Shown here piece after piece: positions 1-7,939 of a stretch of 64,000 nucleotides of DNA. The stretch is from Actinomycetota bacterium. GTDB lineage: Bacteria > Actinomycetota > Thermoleophilia > Gaiellales > Gaiellaceae. Position numbers and translations under genes: made by a program. Positions within the stretch are counted from its first letter, which is position 1, and each line of letters begins with the position of its first letter. The DNA lies in assembly GCA_005888315.1 (NCBI GenBank), contig VAWH01000018.1, positions 124,001-188,000 of the forward strand, read 5' to 3'. A model generated the notes under the pieces. That model did not search any database and was not told where the DNA came from. It worked only from the letters and a program-made list of their open reading frames with translations.

Positions 1-2
1 GG

Positions 3-1499
3 CAGATGGGCTCTGTCTACCCGGAGCTCGAAGAACGCCGCAGCGAGGTCACGGAGTTGATCCGGGCCGAGGAAGACCGCTTCCGAGAGACGCTCGCCCG
101 CGGCGAGAAGCTGTTCGAAGAGATGGTCGCGAAGGGCGAGATCACGCCCGAGGACGCGTTCCGCCTGCACGACACGTTCGGCTTCCCGTGGGAGCTGACG
201 AAGGAGCTCGCGGCCGAGCGTGGGCTCGAGGTCAACGAAGAGGAGTTCACCCGGCTGATGGAGGAGCAGCGCGAGCGGTCGCGGCAGGGCTCGGCGTTCG
301 AGGTGGACGTACGGGTAACCGGCCCCCGCACGGAGTTCGTCGGTTACGAGCGGACTGACGTGCTGACGGCGATCCTCGCCTACGCAGAGCTCGGCGACGG
401 CACGTTCCAGGCGAAGCTCGAGAAGTCGCCGTTCTATCCAGAGGGCGGCGGCCAGGTCTCGGACGCCGGCTACATCGAGAACGAGGAGACCGGCGCCCGC
501 GCCGAGCTGATCAAGGCGACGCGGCTAGACGACGACCAGGTGCTGACCTTCAGCGGCCAGGGGTTCGGCGAAGGCATCCGCGTGCGTGCGGTCGTGCCGT
601 GGTCGGTGCGCTTCCCGACCATGGCCAACCACACGGCGACGCACGTGCTGCACAAGGCGCTCCGCGACCTGCTGGGCGAGCACGTCAAGCAGGCCGGCTC
701 TGCCGTGCGGCCCGACAAGCTGCGCTTCGACTTCACGCATCCGCAGGCGCTGACCCCGGACGAGCGCGCGCGGGTCGAGCATGCCGTCAACGAGATCGTC
801 TTCCAGAACCGGCCGGTCCGCGCGTTCGTGACCCCGATCGAGGAGGCACGCAACCTTGGCGCGATGATGCTCTTCGGCGAGAAGTACGGCGAAGAGGTCC
901 GGGTTGTCGAGATCGACGGCTACTCACGCGAGCTCTGCGGGGGCACGCATGTGCGTTCGACGGCGGAGATCGGCCCGATCGTGATCCTCTCGGAGGGCTC
1001 GGTCGGCTCCGGCGCGCGGCGGATCGAGGCTGTGACCTCCGGCGAGGCGTTCGCGCTCCTCCACGAGCGGAGCCGCGAGTCGGAGCAGCTTCGCGCGGAA
1101 CTCGCGGAGGCGCGCAAGCAGACGCGAAAGCAGGCCCGCGACCGGGGTGCGGATGTGGTCTACCGCGACGAGTCCGGAGACGTCGTCGTGGCCGAGGTAA
1201 AAGCGGTCAAGGGCTCCGCGCTTCGCGATCTGTCGGATCAGATCCGGCAAGCGAAGAAGGCGCTGGCGGTGCTGCTCGGGTCCGTCGACGACGGCCGCGT
1301 CTACCTCGTCGTCAACGTCGACCCGTCGCTCGTCGACGCCGGCGTCGACGCGGTCGCGGTTGCTCGCGAGGCGGCGAAGAAGATCGACGGTGGCGGTGGC
1401 GGACGGCCGAACCTGGCCGAGGCCGGCGGCAAGAATCCGGCCGGGCTCGCCGACGCGTTCGAGGTGGGAAAGAGCGAGATCGCCGCTGCCCGCCGATGA
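3..1499 (+). CDS. alaS: Alanyl-tRNA synthetase, C-terminal part (5' end outside the window)
   Basis: Charges tRNA-Ala in the cytoplasm and hydrolyses misacylated tRNA. The frame is open to the left edge, so the class II catalytic domain lies outside; what is present begins in the tRNA-recognition region. The editing domain is clear: HTATHVLH (HxxxH metal ligands) at about residue 209 and ELCGGTHV (the Cys/His pair) at about 309 of the visible part. An Arg/Glu-rich helical linker follows, then the DHHA1-type C-terminal domain with its run of glycines at about 461. It overlaps ruvX by four bases (ATGA) and heads a tightly packed operon, alaS-ruvX-mltG-aro, so co-transcription is likely. Identification is secure; only the N-terminus is unseen. 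Confidence 0.97.
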   Translation, partial: QMGSVYPELEERRSEVTELIRAEEDRFRETLARGEKLFEEMVAKGEITPEDAFRLHDTFGFPWELTKELAAERGLEVNEEEFTRLMEEQRERSRQGSAFEVDVRVTGPRTEFVGYERTDVLTAILAYAELGDGTFQAKLEKSPFYPEGGGQVSDAGYIENEETGARAELIKATRLDDDQVLTFSGQGFGEGIRVRAVVPWSVRFPTMANHTATHVLHKALRDLLGEHVKQAGSAVRPDKLRFDFTHPQALTPDERARVEHAVNEIVFQNRPVRAFVTPIEEARNLGAMMLFGEKYGEEVRVVEIDGYSRELCGGTHVRSTAEIGPIVILSEGSVGSGARRIEAVTSGEAFALLHERSRESEQLRAELAEARKQTRKQARDRGADVVYRDESGDVVVAEVKAVKGSALRDLSDQIRQAKKALAVLLGSVDDGRVYLVVNVDPSLVDAGVDAVAVAREAAKKIDGGGGGRPNLAEAGGKNPAGLADAFEVGKSEIAAARR

Positions 1500-1897
1500 A
1501 GGTCGTGGCGGTGGATTACGGCTCGGCGAGAACCGGGGTTGCCGCCTCGGACCCGACCGGCACGCTTGCTAGACCAGTGGGCGTGGTCGAACGCGTCCGC
1601 ACCGAGGCCGGTATGGAGCAATTGGTCGAGCTGATCAGCGGCGAGAGTCCCGAGCGCGTCGTCGTCGGCGTGCCGCTGACGCTTCGCGGCGAGCGCGGCG
1701 ACCAGGCGCTCGAGACCGAGCGGTTCGTCGAAGAGCTCAGCCGCGTGCTCGACGTGCCCGTCGAAGGGTTCGACGAACGCTTCACGACCGATCTCGCCGA
1801 GCAGGATCCCGGAAGCCGTAACCTGCCGGCCGATGCCCGGGCCGCTGCCCACCTGTTGACGAGCTACCTCGCGTGGTCGAGCCGAGGCGCGGAGTAA
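1496..1897 (+). CDS. ruvX: YqgF/RuvX family RNase H-like nuclease
   Basis: 133 residues, the usual family size. YqgF/RuvX proteins are RNase H-fold nucleases linked to Holliday-junction resolution and to maturation of pre-16S rRNA. The first strand carries the acidic residue in VDYGSARTGVA (residues 5-15), the second motif is FDERFTT with the conserved Glu, and the C-terminal helix DARAAAHLL supplies the last Asp. The ATG overlaps the alaS stop (ATGA), a typical translational coupling, and alaS-ruvX-mltG is a widely conserved order. A reading frame extends far upstream of this ATG but is only a shadow of alaS; the N-terminus at 1496 matches the family exactly. Confidence 0.95.
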   Translation: MKVVAVDYGSARTGVAASDPTGTLARPVGVVERVRTEAGMEQLVELISGESPERVVVGVPLTLRGERGDQALETERFVEELSRVLDVPVEGFDERFTTDLAEQDPGSRNLPADARAAAHLLTSYLAWSSRGAE

Positions 1898-2775
1898 TCG
1901 CGCCGCAGCCGCGCCGCCCCGAGCGGCCGCGCCCTCCGCGCGCCGTGGTCATGCGGCGACGGCTCGTCGCGCTGGGCATTCTCCTGGCCGCGCTGATCGG
2001 TCTCGGCTTCGCGGTTGCGGGCGTCCGCGACCGCGGCCACAAGCAGCCCAAGCCCGTCGCCGCCCCCAAGCCCTTCCGGATCGTCTTTCCGGAGGGCTTC
2101 ACCCGACTCCAGATGGCAGACCGGGTCAAGAGCGTCGCCGAGATCGCCGCGCACGAGCGCGGGCGCACGCCGCGCCTTTCCGAGCGCGGCTACCGCGCGG
2201 CCACCGCCGGTAGGCGCCTGGTGCCGGGGTTCGGCCGCCACCCGCTCGAGGGCTTCCTCTTTCCCGCCACGTATCAGTTCACCGCGCGGACGACCTCGGC
2301 CCAGCTCGTGCGGGCTCAACTGAAGGCCTTCCGCAGGAGCTGGGCCAGGATCGACCTCGCCTACGCGCGCTCGAAGAACCTGACTCGCTACGACGTGCTC
2401 ACGATCGCGTCGATGGTCGAGAAGGAGGCGGTCGCGCCCGAAGAGCGCCCGAAGATCGCCCGGGTAATCTACAACCGTCTGCACCACCGGATGCCGCTTC
2501 AGATCGACGCGACCACTCGCTACGGCTTTCACGTACCCGGAACGAAGTCGCTGCTCCAGTCCCAGTTGAACTCGGACAATCCCTACAACACGCGCAAGCG
2601 GCCCGGGCTGCCGCCGACGCCGATCGCGAACCCCGGGCTCGCCTCGATCCAGGCCGCCGCGCACCCCATCGACGGCGACTGGCTCTACTTCGTTCGCAAG
2701 CCGGACAAGGTGCATCATTTCTTCACGGCGAGCGAGCAGGCGTTCAACGAGTACAAGAACGCGCACGGCTTTTGA
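1873..2775 (+). CDS. mltG: MltG-like endolytic murein transglycosylase
   Basis: Membrane-anchored lytic transglycosylase that cuts nascent peptidoglycan strands and so terminates glycan polymerisation outside the membrane. One membrane segment lies at about residues 29-50 after an Arg/Pro-rich cytoplasmic start, followed by the YceG domain with the catalytic Glu in SMVEKEA (about residue 184) and the conserved substrate-cleft run NPYNTRKRPGLPPTPIANPG. The GTG at 1873 overlaps ruvX by 25 bases; an ATG at 1951 (MRRRLVAL) would start just before the membrane helix and is a good alternative. Its place between ruvX and aroE is a common order in Gram-positive bacteria. Confidence 0.93.
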   Translation: MVEPRRGVIAPQPRRPERPRPPRAVVMRRRLVALGILLAALIGLGFAVAGVRDRGHKQPKPVAAPKPFRIVFPEGFTRLQMADRVKSVAEIAAHERGRTPRLSERGYRAATAGRRLVPGFGRHPLEGFLFPATYQFTARTTSAQLVRAQLKAFRRSWARIDLAYARSKNLTRYDVLTIASMVEKEAVAPEERPKIARVIYNRLHHRMPLQIDATTRYGFHVPGTKSLLQSQLNSDNPYNTRKRPGLPPTPIANPGLASIQAAAHPIDGDWLYFVRKPDKVHHFFTASEQAFNEYKNAHGF

Positions 2776-3470
2776 TCTCGGGCTCGACGCGTCTCGTCGC
2801 GCTGCTCGGGCAGCCGGTCGCCGAGTCGCTGTCGCCCCGGATGCACAACGCCGCTTTCGCGGCGCGGGGCCTGGACTGGGCCTACGTCGCCTGCGAGGTC
2901 GCTCCGGAGCGGTTCGATTCGGCGATCCGCGGCCTCGACGACCTCGGGTTTGCCGGCGCGAACGTGACGATTCCGCATAAGCGTGCAGCCGCCGGGCTGT
3001 CCGACGAGGCCGAGGGACCGTCCGTGAACACGCTGGTCTTCCGCGACGGGCGCAGCTTCGGTTTCAACACCGACAAGGAGATCGTGGCCGGGATCGAAGC
3101 CGAGCGCGTCTGCTTGATCGGCGACGGCGGAGCGGCGGCTGCGCTGCTGCCTGCGCTGACGGGCGAGGTGCGGACGTTCTCGCGCACGGGCAAGTGGCCG
3201 CCCGACGCGTCGGACGCCGACCTGATCCTCAACGCAACGCCGGTCCGCGACGAGCTGTTCGTCGAGCCCCGGCCAGGGCAAACCGTTGTCGATCTCGCCT
3301 ACCGCGCTGACGGCGGCGCCACAGCCCTGGTCGAGGCGGCGCGCGCCGTGGGTTGCGAGGTCGTCGACGGTCTCGAGGCACTCGTCCGCCAGGGCGCCGC
3401 CTCGTTCGAGCTCTGGACCGGCGTGGCGCCGCCGGTTGACGCGATGCGCGCCGCAGTACGCTCCGCCTGA
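2772..3470 (+). CDS. aroE: Shikimate dehydrogenase
   Basis: Reduces 3-dehydroshikimate to shikimate with NADPH. Substrate-site motifs are all present: SLSPRMHN (about residue 18), NVTIPHK with the catalytic Lys (about 66) and NTD with the catalytic Asp (about 99). The nucleotide-binding loop GDGGAAAA follows, and the C-terminal signature DGLEALVRQGAASFELWTG is intact. At 232 residues it is about 40 shorter than usual, with trimming between the Lys motif and the SVNT strand and in the nucleotide domain. The start is TTG, sharing TTGA with the mltG stop. It is followed without a gap by aroC, aroKB and aroQ, so four shikimate-pathway genes form one unit. Confidence 0.95.
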   Translation: MISGSTRLVALLGQPVAESLSPRMHNAAFAARGLDWAYVACEVAPERFDSAIRGLDDLGFAGANVTIPHKRAAAGLSDEAEGPSVNTLVFRDGRSFGFNTDKEIVAGIEAERVCLIGDGGAAAALLPALTGEVRTFSRTGKWPPDASDADLILNATPVRDELFVEPRPGQTVVDLAYRADGGATALVEAARAVGCEVVDGLEALVRQGAASFELWTGVAPPVDAMRAAVRSA

Positions 3471-4534
3471 TGCTGAAGCTGACGACCGCGGGCGAGTCGC
3501 ACGGGCCGGCGCTCGTCGGGATCGTGACGGGCTTGCCGGCGGGCCTCTCGCTCGACCGCCAGGCGATCGACGCCGACCTGCGGCGGCGCCAGCAGGGCTA
3601 CGGCCGCAGCCCGCGCCAGCAGCTCGAGCAGGACGAGGTCGAGGTGCTCGCCACACTGGGGACGCCGCTCGCGCTGGTCGTCCGGAACCGCGATCACAAG
3701 AACTGGGCCTGGGGAATGAGCCCATGGCCGCCCGAAGGCGAGCCGGAGGGCAAGGGGACGAAGCCCGTAACGCTGCCACGCCCCGGCCACGCGGATCTCG
3801 CCGGAGCCCAGAAGTTCGGTCTCGATGACGTTCGCGACGCCCTCGAGCGTGCCAGCGCGCGGCAGACGGCGGTCGCGGTCGCCGCGGGCGCCGTGGCGAA
3901 GGCGCTGCTGAGGGAGCTCGGGATCGAGGTGCGCGGCCAGGCGAGCGCGGAGGCGGGCGCCGACGCGGCCGCCGTCGACGCGGCGCGCAAGGACCGCGAC
4001 ACGCTCGGCGGCGTCGTCGAGGTGCGCGCGCGCGGTGTGCCCCCGGGGCTCGGTTCGTACGCCACCAAGGACGAGCGCCTCGACGCGCGACTCGCGGCAG
4101 CGCTGATGGGGATCCAGGCGGTGAAGGCCGTCGAGGTCGGCGAGGGATTCGGGCTGTCCCGCCTACGCGGTTCCGAGGCCCACGACGAGATCGTCCGCGA
4201 CGAGCGCGGCCTCCACCGGACGACGAACCGGGCGGGCGGCATCGAGGGGGGCGTCTCGAACGGCGAGCAGCTCGTCGTTCGCGCGGCGATGAAGCCGCTG
4301 CCGACGCTGATGAGGCCGCTCGCGTCCGTTGATCTGCAGACCGGCGAGCCCGGCGAGGCACTCGTGGAACGCAGCGACGTCTCCGCGGTCGAGGCGCTCG
4401 CCGTCGTCGCCGAGGCGGCGGTGGCGTTCGAGCTGGCCCGAGCGGCGCGCGAGAAGTTCGGCGGCGATGCGCTAGGCGACTTCGTCGCCGCGCACAAGGC
4501 CTACGTGGAGCGGATCGACTGGCAACGGCGCTAG
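3470..4534 (+). CDS. aroC: Chorismate synthase
   Basis: Catalyses the last shikimate-pathway step, the FMN-dependent elimination of phosphate from EPSP to give chorismate. 354 residues, normal length. Signatures visible: GESHGPAL near the N-terminus, RRQQGYGRSPRQ (phosphate and flavin contacts), the HADLAGAQKFG segment, RASARQTA, and NRAGGIEGGVSNG near residue 255. The ATG shares its A with the aroE stop (TGATG). A GGGAGG Shine-Dalgarno site for the next gene overlaps the aroC stop. EPSP synthase (aroA), needed to make its substrate, is not in this window. Confidence 0.97.
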   Translation: MLKLTTAGESHGPALVGIVTGLPAGLSLDRQAIDADLRRRQQGYGRSPRQQLEQDEVEVLATLGTPLALVVRNRDHKNWAWGMSPWPPEGEPEGKGTKPVTLPRPGHADLAGAQKFGLDDVRDALERASARQTAVAVAAGAVAKALLRELGIEVRGQASAEAGADAAAVDAARKDRDTLGGVVEVRARGVPPGLGSYATKDERLDARLAAALMGIQAVKAVEVGEGFGLSRLRGSEAHDEIVRDERGLHRTTNRAGGIEGGVSNGEQLVVRAAMKPLPTLMRPLASVDLQTGEPGEALVERSDVSAVEALAVVAEAAVAFELARAAREKFGGDALGDFVAAHKAYVERIDWQRR

Positions 4535-4548
4535 GGAGGCATATCGGG

Positions 4549-5901
4549 TTGGTCGGCTTCATGGGAGCCGGCAAGTCGACGATCGGCCGCGAGGTCGCGA
4601 GTCGGCTGGGCAGGCCGTTCCTCGACGTCGACGATGAGGTCGAGCGGGCCGAGGGGCCGATCTGGGAGATCTTCGCGAAGCAGGGAGAAAGTGCGTTTCG
4701 CGAGCTCGAAGCGCGGTTCGTCCGGGACGCGTGCAGCCGCCGCGAGCCGAGTGTGATCGCCGTCGGCGGCGGCGCGATCGAGACGCGGCACCTCCTGGAC
4801 GAGCTCGACGTCTTCACGATCCACCTGGACGTCGACGTCGACGTCGCCTGGGCGCGCGTGAGCGGCAGCCGCAGGCCCCTGGCGCAGGACGAGGCGGAGT
4901 TTCGCGAGCGGTATGCGCGCCGGCAGCCGCTCTACGAGGAGGTCGCCGACGGCACAGCGCGGGACGCGGACGGGGTCGTCCTGGCCGCGGGTGGCGTGAC
5001 GGTCTCGGCCATGCCCCCGGACCTGGTCCCGGGACCTGGCCAGGCCGAGCTCGTCGCGGACGAACGTGTGCTCGAGCTTCACCAGCCGCCGGTCGACGCG
5101 CGCACGCTGAAGGTGCCCGCCGGAGAGGAGGCGAAGACGGTCGCGACCGCAGAGCGTCTCTGGCGGCAGCTCCGGCTCGATCGCAGCGGGACGCTCGTCG
5201 CCTTCGGCGGCGGCTGCACGACCGACGTTGCCGGTTTCGTCGCCGCGACGTATCTCCGCGGGATCGACTGGGTGGCTGCGCCGACGACGCTCGTCGGCCA
5301 GGTCGATGCGGCGATCGGTGGCAAGACCGCCATCAACCTCACCGAGGGAAAGAACCTGGTCGGCGCCTTCCACTGGCCGGTCCGAACGGTGATCGATCCG
5401 CAGCTGATGAAGACGCTTCCGGACGAGCAGCGGCACGAAGGGATGGCCGAGGTCGTCAAAACGGGGTTACTCGCCGGGGAGCCGCTCTGGGAGCTCCCCG
5501 ACGACGAGCTCGTCCGCCGTTGCGCCGCCTTCAAGACCGCGGTGTGCCTGCGCGATCCGCACGACCGCGGCCCAAGGCAGGTGCTCAACCTCGGACACAC
5601 GTTCGCGCACGCGCTGGAAGCTGCGGCCGAGTACGAGACCGTCAGCCACGGGCGAGCGGTCGCTCTCGGGCTGCTGGCAGCCCTGCGGCTCTCAGGTCAC
5701 CCGACCGATCTCGTCGAGGAGATACTCGCGCCTGAGCCCGTCAGGGTGGACAGGGACCGCGCCTGGCAGGCGCTCGAGCGCGACAAGAAGTCGACCGGCG
5801 GCGAGCTGAGGCTCGTCCTGCTCGGGGACGACGGCGGCTTCACAACGAGCCTGCCCGGGTCCGACGTCCGCCGCGCGCTCGACGAGCTAATCGCCGATTA
5901 G
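4549..5901 (+). CDS. aroKB: Bifunctional shikimate kinase / 3-dehydroquinate synthase (AroK-AroB fusion)
   Basis: One 450-residue chain carries two pathway enzymes. Residues 1-150 are shikimate kinase: Walker A GAGKST (6-11), FLDVDDEVE with the substrate Asp, GESAFRELE with the shikimate-binding Arg, GGGAI, and the lid Arg in SRRPLA. Residues from about 160 on are dehydroquinate synthase: PAGEEAKT, AFGGGCTTDVAGFVA, APTTLVGQVDAAIGGKTAIN, LNLGHTFAHALE and SHGRAVALG (zinc ligands). The AroB N-terminal nucleotide-fold strand is shortened. The join PPDLVPGPGQ is encoded by a palindromic repeat seen elsewhere in intergenic DNA (5020-5041). Start is TTG with GGGAGG nine bases upstream (4534-4539). 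Fusions of this kind are known in some bacteria; separate aroK and aroB genes are absent here. Confidence 0.95.
   Translation: MVGFMGAGKSTIGREVASRLGRPFLDVDDEVERAEGPIWEIFAKQGESAFRELEARFVRDACSRREPSVIAVGGGAIETRHLLDELDVFTIHLDVDVDVAWARVSGSRRPLAQDEAEFRERYARRQPLYEEVADGTARDADGVVLAAGGVTVSAMPPDLVPGPGQAELVADERVLELHQPPVDARTLKVPAGEEAKTVATAERLWRQLRLDRSGTLVAFGGGCTTDVAGFVAATYLRGIDWVAAPTTLVGQVDAAIGGKTAINLTEGKNLVGAFHWPVRTVIDPQLMKTLPDEQRHEGMAEVVKTGLLAGEPLWELPDDELVRRCAAFKTAVCLRDPHDRGPRQVLNLGHTFAHALEAAAEYETVSHGRAVALGLLAALRLSGHPTDLVEEILAPEPVRVDRDRAWQALERDKKSTGGELRLVLLGDDGGFTTSLPGSDVRRALDELIAD
5020..5041. repeat. GACC-GGTC palindromic repeat, half-unit, inside the aroKB coding sequence
   Basis: Twenty-two bases matching the second unit of the intergenic element at 57782-57803 at 20 of 22 positions; the core CGGGACCTGGCC is identical. 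In the reading frame it encodes roughly DLVPGPG, exactly at the linker between the kinase and synthase domains. The related paired element also occurs at 14036-14113. Insertion of an intergenic repeat into coding sequence is my inference; the sequence match is direct. Confidence 0.7.
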
Positions 5902-5904
5902 AGT
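5899..5904 (+). promoter_or_regulatory. Candidate -10 box for leaderless aroQ, built on the aroKB stop codon
   Basis: TAGAGT fits the TANNNT consensus and ends six bases before the aroQ GTG. Its first three bases are the stop codon of aroKB. No clear -35 is seen, as is common for actinobacterial leaderless promoters. Read-through from the operon is also expected. Confidence 0.45.
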
Positions 5905-5910
5905 GAGTCG

Positions 5911-6339
5911 GTGCGCATAGTCGTTCTGAACGGAGTCAACCTCGACGTGGTCGGCCGTCGGGATCCGGAGCTCTACGGTGGGCTCAGCATCCGGCAGCTC
6001 GAATCCCGCATCTTCGAATGGGCGATGCAGCTGGAGCTGAACGTCAAGTGCCGACAGACAAACAGTGAGGGCGAGTACGTCGACTGGTGCCACGAGGCGC
6101 TCGACTGGGCCGAGGGAGTGGTCCTCAACCCGGGCGCCTGGACGCATTACAGCTACGCGATTCGCGACGCCGTCGCACTCTTCGACGTGCCGGTGGTCGA
6201 GGTCCACCTCTCGAACATCGACCAGCGAGAGGAATGGCGGCGCACGTCGGTGATCTCCGACCTCGCGGCGAAGCGCATCATCGGCAAGGGACCGCAGGGC
6301 TACCGCGAGGCGCTCGCATATCTTGCGGGGAGCACATGA
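5911..6339 (+). CDS. aroQ: 3-dehydroquinate dehydratase, type II
   Basis: Dehydrates 3-dehydroquinate to 3-dehydroshikimate. 142 residues, as expected for the dodecameric type II enzyme. Visible active-site features: LNGVNLDVVGRRDPELYG with the catalytic lid Arg/Tyr region, QTNSEGEYVDW, NPGAWTHYSYAIRDA (the His that acts as acid) and the HLSN motif EVHLSNIDQREEWRRTSV. The GTG start lies 9 bases after aroKB and is preceded by a TAGAGT hexamer rather than a Shine-Dalgarno site, suggesting an extra leaderless transcript. Its stop overlaps the peptidase start (ATGA). Confidence 0.95.
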   Translation: MRIVVLNGVNLDVVGRRDPELYGGLSIRQLESRIFEWAMQLELNVKCRQTNSEGEYVDWCHEALDWAEGVVLNPGAWTHYSYAIRDAVALFDVPVVEVHLSNIDQREEWRRTSVISDLAAKRIIGKGPQGYREALAYLAGST

Positions 6340-7373
6340 ACGCCCGCGTCGAGAAACTGCTGCAGAAGCTCGAGGAGCCGCTGATCGTCACCACGCCGGC
6401 GAACGTGCGGTACTTGACCGGTTTCGTCAGCTCGAACGTCTCGCTCGTCGTCGAGCCGGATCGAGTCCGCCTGTTCACCGATTTCCGCTACGCGACGGCG
6501 GCGCGCGCCGTCCCGGAGGTCGAGTTCGTCGAAACCAGGCGCGACACGATCGTCCACATGGCCGAGTTCCTGTCAGGCCGGTTCGGCTTCGAGAGCACCC
6601 ACCTGACCTACCGGCACTACGAGCAGCTGCGCGACGGAGGCCTCGAGCTCGTCCCGCGGTTCGGGGTGGTGGAAAGCCTGCGCGCGGTCAAGGACGAGGA
6701 CGAGCTGGACAAGATCCGCCGCGCGGCCGCGATCACCGACCGGGCGTACGAGCAACTGGCGGACGAGCGGTTCGTCGGCCGGACCGAGCGCGACCTCGCT
6801 TGGCGGATGACCCTGTTCCTGCATGAGTTCGGGGCCGACGAGGAAGCGTTCGAGCCGATCGTCGCCGCCGGCGCGAACAGCGCCTGTCCGCACGCCGACC
6901 CAAGCGACCAGGTGATCGAATCCGGCACGACGATCGTGGTCGACGCGGGCGCGGCGCTCGACGGCTACTGCTCCGATTGCACGCGCACCTTCGCAACCGG
7001 GGAGCTACCGGACGAGCTGCGGCGCGCCTACGACGTCTGCCTCGAAGCGCAGCTCAAGGGCGTCGAGGCAGCTAGGTCGGGCATCGAGGCAAAGGTGGCC
7101 GACGCCGCTGCCCGCGGCGTAATCGAGCAGGCCGGGTTCGGCGAGAACTTCGGCCACGGACTCGGCCACGGCGTCGGCATCGACGTCCACGAGGCCCCGC
7201 GCGTCGCGGCGACGTCGACGGATTCGCTCGTCACCAACAACGTCGTCACGATCGAGCCCGGGATCTATCTGGAAGACACCGGCGGGATCCGGATCGAGGA
7301 CCTCGTGATCGTCACGGACGGCGAGGCCGAAGTGCTGTCCAACTTTCCGAAAGAGCTCCTGATCGTGAGCTGA
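6336..7373 (+). CDS. pepP: Xaa-Pro aminopeptidase / prolidase-like M24 metallopeptidase
   Basis: Cytoplasmic M24 peptidase expected to cleave peptides next to proline. 345 residues: a creatinase-type N-terminal domain (1-115, with NVRYLTGF) and the pita-bread catalytic domain. All five dinuclear metal ligands are present: Asp in VDAGAALDGYCSD, the second Asp in the same strand, His in GHGLGHGVG, Glu in TIEPGIY and Glu in GGIRIEDL. The ATG overlaps the aroQ stop; an upstream extension of the frame is a shadow of aroQ. A peptidase next to efp is a very common bacterial arrangement. Whether it prefers Xaa-Pro dipeptides (PepQ) or longer peptides (PepP) cannot be told. Confidence 0.92.
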   Translation: MNARVEKLLQKLEEPLIVTTPANVRYLTGFVSSNVSLVVEPDRVRLFTDFRYATAARAVPEVEFVETRRDTIVHMAEFLSGRFGFESTHLTYRHYEQLRDGGLELVPRFGVVESLRAVKDEDELDKIRRAAAITDRAYEQLADERFVGRTERDLAWRMTLFLHEFGADEEAFEPIVAAGANSACPHADPSDQVIESGTTIVVDAGAALDGYCSDCTRTFATGELPDELRRAYDVCLEAQLKGVEAARSGIEAKVADAAARGVIEQAGFGENFGHGLGHGVGIDVHEAPRVAATSTDSLVTNNVVTIEPGIYLEDTGGIRIEDLVIVTDGEAEVLSNFPKELLIVS

Positions 7374-7939
7374 TGGCAGAGATCGTCGGCACGAACCAGT
7401 TCCGGAACGGAATGCACATCGAGCTCGACGGCGGCGTCTGGCGGATCGTCGAGTTCCAGCACGTCAAGCCCGGCAAAGGCGGCGCGTTCGTGCGCACGCG
7501 CGTGAAGAACCTCGACAGCGGCGCGGTCGTCGACCGCACCTTCCGGGCGGGCGAGAAGTTTCCGCGCGTCCACACCGAGGTCAAGAACATGCAGTACCTC
7601 TACGAGTCCGGCGACGAGATCGTCTTCATGGACTCCGAGACGTACGAGCAGACCGCCTTGCCGCGAGAGTCGGTCGCCGACGCCATCGAGTTCATGAAGC
7701 CCTCCTCGTCCGTGCAGATGCTGATGGTCGACGGCCGACCGGCGGGCGTGCAGCTCCCGGCCTCGGTCGAGCTGACGGTTTCCGAGACCGAACCCGGCGT
7801 TCGCGGCGACACGGTGTCCAACGTGAACAAGCCCGCGACGCTCGAGACCGGCGCCACGGTGCAGGTGCCGCTCTTCGTGAACACCGGCGACCGGATCAAG
7901 GTCGACCCGCGCGAGCGGCGCTACATCTCGCGGGCCTGA
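7373..7939 (+). CDS. efp: Elongation factor P
   Basis: Relieves ribosome stalling at polyproline stretches. 188 residues with the three beta-barrel domains expected. The tip loop of domain I reads KPGKGGAF, so the residue that is post-translationally modified in other species is a lysine (Lys35), not the arginine of the rhamnosylated type; no epmA, earP or ymfI-like modifier is in the window. The C-terminal domain ends with the family signature GDRIKVDPRERRYISRA. The start shares TGATG with the peptidase. Its last 19 bases overlap the 3' end of the convergent exporter gene, leaving no room for a separate terminator. Confidence 0.97.
   Translation: MAEIVGTNQFRNGMHIELDGGVWRIVEFQHVKPGKGGAFVRTRVKNLDSGAVVDRTFRAGEKFPRVHTEVKNMQYLYESGDEIVFMDSETYEQTALPRESVADAIEFMKPSSSVQMLMVDGRPAGVQLPASVELTVSETEPGVRGDTVSNVNKPATLETGATVQVPLFVNTGDRIKVDPRERRYISRA

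Noticed and set aside
2715-4817. A 700-codon open frame on the minus strand across aroE-aroC-aroKB
   Set aside because: Composition is Arg/Ser/Pro-rich without domains, a product of high GC at third codon positions; the plus-strand genes here are unmistakable.
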